The notes below the pieces were generated by a model. That model was not told the origin of the DNA. It did no database searches and worked only from the letters and a program-made list of their open reading frames with translations. From the NCBI RefSeq assembly GCF_000372725.1, contig NW_005196379.1, positions 314,247 through 378,246 of the forward strand: a stretch of 64,000 nucleotides of DNA. Reading direction: 5' to 3'. This DNA is from Emiliania huxleyi CCMP1516. Lineage: Eukaryota; Haptophyta; Isochrysidales; Noelaerhabdaceae. A program made the translations under genes and the position numbers. Positions 60,711 through 64,000 of this stretch are shown here, piece after piece. Every line of letters begins with the position of its first letter. Position 1 is the stretch's first letter.

Positions 60711-62097
60711 ATGCTGGCCGAGCGCGCCCGCTCTGTCGCGCTCCTGGCCTGCATCGCCGCGGCGCACAGCCTCCTCGGCGCCGACCTCGGGGGCGGCCGC
60801 CTTCCGCGCCCGCTCTCGGCGCGCCGCCGCCTCCTCCGGCTGCTCCCTCTGCGTGCAGCCGCCGCCGAGGACGCTTCACGGCCGGCCTCCGCTGCCGCCG
60901 CCGAGGACGCTGCCGCTCTGGCCGCACCCACCGGCGCTGCCAGCCCCGCCGACTCGCATGGGAACGCGTCCGTCGCCGAGCTGTGGTGCGCCACCGATGC
61001 GCGCGGCCGCGAGTGGTGTGCCGTCGGCACGAACCGGTCGCGTGCGGCCGAGTGGCTCGCGCACGAGCTTGGCGCGCCGGTCGAGCTGGCCGGGGTGGCG
61101 GAGTGCGCGCCTCTGGCCGCACGGCGCACGCACCGCCGGCTGCGCCGCGCGTGGCGAGGCGGGCGGCTGCTGCTCTGCGGCTCATCGCTGGGCGAGCTGC
61201 TCGAGGAGGGCGCCGGCGCCTCGCCCGAGCGCTCCTTCCGCCGCTCGCTCGGCGGGCTGGCGGTGCGGGCGCGCCGCATGTCTCCCGCCCGGCACGAGGC
61301 GGCGGCGCTGCGTGGCTACCTCGAGAGGCACTTTCTGCCCTCCCATCCCGCCCTCTCGCTCTCCGACCTCTCGCCCGCCGCCGCCGCCGCCGACCCGGCT
61401 CGGTCGGAGGAGGGGATCCGGGCGATGCTGCGCTGGTTCAAGGAGGCCTTCCCGTACGAGAGAGGCACGTGCGCCTCCTGCGGCGCCTCCGCCGGCTACC
61501 GCGGCACCGTGCGCGCCTCGAGGCGCGAGAGGGGCCGGCTCGCCGCGAGGGCGGAGCTGTGGCGCTGCGGCGAGTGCTCGAGCTGGCAGCGGTTCGCGCG
61601 GTACAACTCCGTGCCGCAGATCCTCCGCGACCGGCGCGGGCGGTGCGGCGAGTACACGAACGCGATGCTGCAGCTCGTGCTCGCACTCGGCTGGCGCACA
61701 GCTCTTCCCCTGCAAGCAGCGGCCGCTCCCCGCCTGCTCACCTTCAGCTGGCTCTGGCGCTAGGCGGGCCCGCTGGGTGGTGGACTGGACCGACCACCAG
61801 TGGCTCGAGATTTGGATGCCGGCGGGCGGCGAGGCTGGCGGAGCGTGGGTCCCGCTAGACCCATGCGAGGCCGCGTATGACGAGCCGCTGCTCTATTCGG
61901 CCGGATGGGGAAAGAACATGACTTACGTCGTCGCCTTGGGGGACGGCGCCCTCACGGACGTCACCGCGCGCTACACGGCCGACTACAACGCGACGCTGCG
62001 CGATCGGCCGCTGAGCGAGGCACAGGTGGCTAGCGCCCTCAGATGGATCGCCCACACCAAGGGGGCGCCGCGGCTGCAGCCGGCACCCTGGCGCTGA
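60711..62097 (+). CDS. Peptide:N-glycanase (transglutaminase fold) with signal peptide
   Basis: Removes N-linked glycans from glycoproteins. Exons 60711-61693 and 61764-62097, 438 residues. The core matches PNGase/Rad23-binding enzymes: a zinc site (CASCGA ... WRCGECSSW), then YNSVPQILRDRRGRCGEYTNAML (catalytic Cys), ARWVVDWTDHQWLE (catalytic His), WVPLDPCEAAYDEPLLYSAG (catalytic Asp) and MTYVVALGDGALTDVTARY. The known cytosolic enzyme acts in ER-associated degradation. Here an N-terminal hydrophobic stretch (RSVALLACIAAAHSLLGA) looks like a signal peptide, so a secretory or plastid-type location is possible. The one intron (70 bases) has a GC donor. Confidence 0.9.
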
Positions 62098-62722
62098 ATT
62101 TCTTGCACTATAAGCTATAACGTCTTACGTGGCTGGGTTCACAGCGATTGTAGGAAAATGGAGGGAACACACCGCTTGACGGCCGGTCGGCCGCGCGCCG
62201 CCCGCGGCCTTCCGACTCTCGCGCCTCCGCCTCACTGGCACTATTGTAGCCCTGGCCGGTGCGCGTGAGGCGTGTGGAGTTGAAGTTCCCGAGTAAAAAT
62301 TCGAACGCGTTCTCTCACGGTGACCAAAAAATGTCCACCTCAGAGGCACCTCCGGAGGCAGGCCGCCGCATGCCGGCGACACACAGCTCCAGCTGTCGAA
62401 CTGACCCGCAGCTCCTTTCAGAGCGGGAACTGTGACGAAGGTTGACTGAGGCGGTTGTCAGGAATCATCATACGGATCACATGGTGGCTCTCTCATGACG
62501 GGAGACCGCCCGACCACTCCTGGGTGGCACTGCCACCGGTGTCGCTCGACGTCCTGTCGACAGCGTGCCGACAGCGACACAGACCATGTGGGCCGCGTCG
62601 AGTATCGACCTCTATTGCTTACCCAGCCTTCGAGTGTATCCTGGCTGTGGTCCCACACCCACTGGTGTCCATCTCAGAGACCGCAGGAGGTCATGAGGGT
62701 CGATGGGAGTGCCAACCCCACA
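62098..62722. other. Intergenic region
   Basis: No gene or clear repeat. It should hold the 3' UTR of the PNGase gene and the promoter of the coiled-coil gene. Confidence 0.4.
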
Positions 62723-64000
62723 ATGCCTAAAAACCCAGGGCGTAGTAGTAACGACAATAAAACGTTGCGTGCCCGCCGCATGATGGCATCTCCCGCGCCG
62801 CCGATGCCGCAGAGTGTGAGAGCCGCTATTGCAGCAGCCACAAGGGTGGAGGTCGAGTACACGAGTTGGGAACTGGCCGAAAATCCTGAGCGGCGGCGGG
62901 CCGCAGAGGCGCACGCTGCTCGAGCTAGGATGGAGGCGTCGGCCCGGACAGCAAGGCTGGAGGAAGAGATGGCTTCGAGTGCGGCCGCGGCCAAGGCCGC
63001 CACAGAGGCCAAATCGGCCGCAGCGGAGATGGCCGCCAAGGCGACGAGCCGGACGGCTCGGCCTGTGCAACACCAGTCGGCCAAGCAAGCCTCTCCGGCG
63101 CAGCTCCTCGCTGCCGAGCTGCAAAGGCTTGCCAACGAGCTAGCGGGGATGCATGACTTGCGGCGCCAGTACAAGGCTCTCGAAGAGAAAGCAACTGCTG
63201 ACGGGCTGCGGTCCGAGGTAATGATCACCCGCCTCCATGCTGAGGTGGAGCAATCGGCAGAGCGCGAGAAGGCTACAAACGCAGCATTGGCTGAAGCGAC
63301 TGCCTCGCTGGCGGCGGCACGACTGGCGGCGAGCGCCGCGGAAGCGCAGGCGCATGCCGAAGCGCAGCGGGTCAAACACGCCGAAGCGGCGCATGCTGTG
63401 CTCGAGCCGCTGGCGAAGTCTGCGGTCAGCCTCGGGGTGCAGCTCGAGGAGGAGAAGGCTAAGGTGGCCGCTCTCGAGAGGGAGGCGGCGGCGCGGGCTA
63501 ATGTGTCGCTCTCGCTCGACCTGGCGCGCGCGGCGCTTCAAGAGCGCGAAGGGAAGGAAGATAGCGCACGCGCGGCCCTCGCGCGCTCGCTGCACGAGGC
63601 GGAGGAGCTGCGCCCGGAGGCTCTTGCCGCAGGGCCGCTGCGAGTGCAGCTTGGGCTAGAGCGCGAGCGGGTCGCGGCGCTGCAGGCGCAGGCGGAGCGG
63701 GCAGCAGAGCTTGCAGCCGACCTGTCGCTCGCGCGCGCGACGATCGCGTCGTTGGAGGCGCGGGTGGCGGACGACGCGCGTCTCGCGCTGCTCGAGCGGC
63801 GGCTCCACACCAGCTCTGCTGCTTGCAGCGGGGGCAGTTCATCCTCCAGCCTCGGGGAGTTCTCTGCGCCAGAGGCAGTGACCGCCTCCGCGCCAGAGGC
63901 AGTGACCGCCGAGGTGGAGCATTCGCGCACGGCTCCCGCAGCGGGGGTCACCTTCGAGGCTCCGGACGCGGCGACGCGGCGAGTCGCCCCAGGTTCGAGG
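62723..64000 (+). CDS. Long coiled-coil protein (3' partial)
   Basis: Open from ATG 62723 to the right edge of the window without a stop (426 residues visible). After a basic start (MPKNPGRSSNDNKTLRARR) the chain is almost wholly Ala, Glu, Arg, Lys and Leu with heptad spacing: a rod-like coiled coil with breaks near a Pro/Gln-rich stretch (TARPVQHQSAKQASPAQ) and a Ser-rich stretch (SSSSSLGEF) close to the edge. No domain is seen, and ATG 62780 or 62783 are other possible starts. Coding on this strand is supported by the continuous frame; the opposite frames are shadows. Confidence 0.6.
   Translation, partial: MPKNPGRSSNDNKTLRARRMMASPAPPMPQSVRAAIAAATRVEVEYTSWELAENPERRRAAEAHAARARMEASARTARLEEEMASSAAAAKAATEAKSAAAEMAAKATSRTARPVQHQSAKQASPAQLLAAELQRLANELAGMHDLRRQYKALEEKATADGLRSEVMITRLHAEVEQSAEREKATNAALAEATASLAAARLAASAAEAQAHAEAQRVKHAEAAHAVLEPLAKSAVSLGVQLEEEKAKVAALEREAAARANVSLSLDLARAALQEREGKEDSARAALARSLHEAEELRPEALAAGPLRVQLGLERERVAALQAQAERAAELAADLSLARATIASLEARVADDARLALLERRLHTSSAACSGGSSSSSLGEFSAPEAVTASAPEAVTAEVEHSRTAPAAGVTFEAPDAATRRVAPGSR

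Overview
The window is GC-rich nuclear DNA (one 100-base assembly gap at 7351-7450) from a photosynthetic protist. A haptophyte is my best guess: signal-peptide or bipartite plastid leaders (flavodoxin, methyltransferase), a eukaryotic selenocysteine elongation factor, a BspA-type leucine-rich-repeat fragment, very GC-rich coding DNA, and short introns that mostly use GC-AG borders. This is inference; a pelagophyte or another GC-rich alga is possible. All gene models were built by hand from reading frames, splice borders and family motifs.

Layout. 1-1185: 3' part of a coiled-coil, membrane-anchored protein. 2.1-5.8 kb: a mobile-element island with Helitron-like zinc-binding remnants, an HUH-type Rep-like protein and three related small basic proteins. 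6.5-9.6 kb: secreted FAD oxidase of the berberine-bridge family. 10.2-12.7 kb: nine-exon 2-oxoglutarate oxygenase (OGFOD2/PKHD type). 12.9-17.7 kb: two unrecognised genes and a COPI-associated-like membrane protein. 18.0-20.9 kb: methyltransferase, SEC14-like protein, BAG-like protein. 21-22.8 kb: repeats. 22.8-25.4 kb: EEFSEC. 25.7-31.5 kb: a divergent pair, F-box/RCC1 protein and VIP1-type inositol pyrophosphate kinase. 31.5-32.7 kb: repeats. 32.8-35.9 kb: a fusion of prolyl hydroxylase and Gnt1-type GlcNAc transferase. 36.4-39.3 kb: flavodoxin and a TPR/HAT protein. 39.5-41.6 kb: LRR fragment and Cys-rich remnant. 42.2-48.4 kb: UBA-PRA1, FEX/CrcB fluoride channel, second SEC14 protein, hexose-6-phosphate epimerase. 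48.4-51.4 kb: low-complexity DNA and repeats. 51.4-53.3 kb: RRM-RsmH methyltransferase. 54.7-59.2 kb: kynurenine-monooxygenase-like enzyme and PPR-SMR protein. 59.6-60.5 kb: probable retroelement remnant. 60.7-62.1 kb: peptide:N-glycanase. 62.7 kb to the end: a coiled-coil protein that runs off the window.

Two observations stand out. First, many introns begin with a copy of the first 15-30 bases of the exon that follows them, or carry a repeat across both borders. One (52257-52325) is a perfect 25-base copy plus about 44 bases of GATCT-type filler. This looks like intron birth by local duplication. Second, a prolyl 4-hydroxylase and a Skp1-type GlcNAc transferase, consecutive enzymes of the Skp1 modification pathway of other protists, are joined in one 758-residue reading frame with an F-box-like N-terminus, close to an F-box gene and a VIP1 gene.

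Genes fall into two classes: intronless (methyltransferase, both SEC14 proteins, BAG-like, F-box/RCC1, VIP1, TPR) and multi-exon with introns mostly of 65-110 bases.
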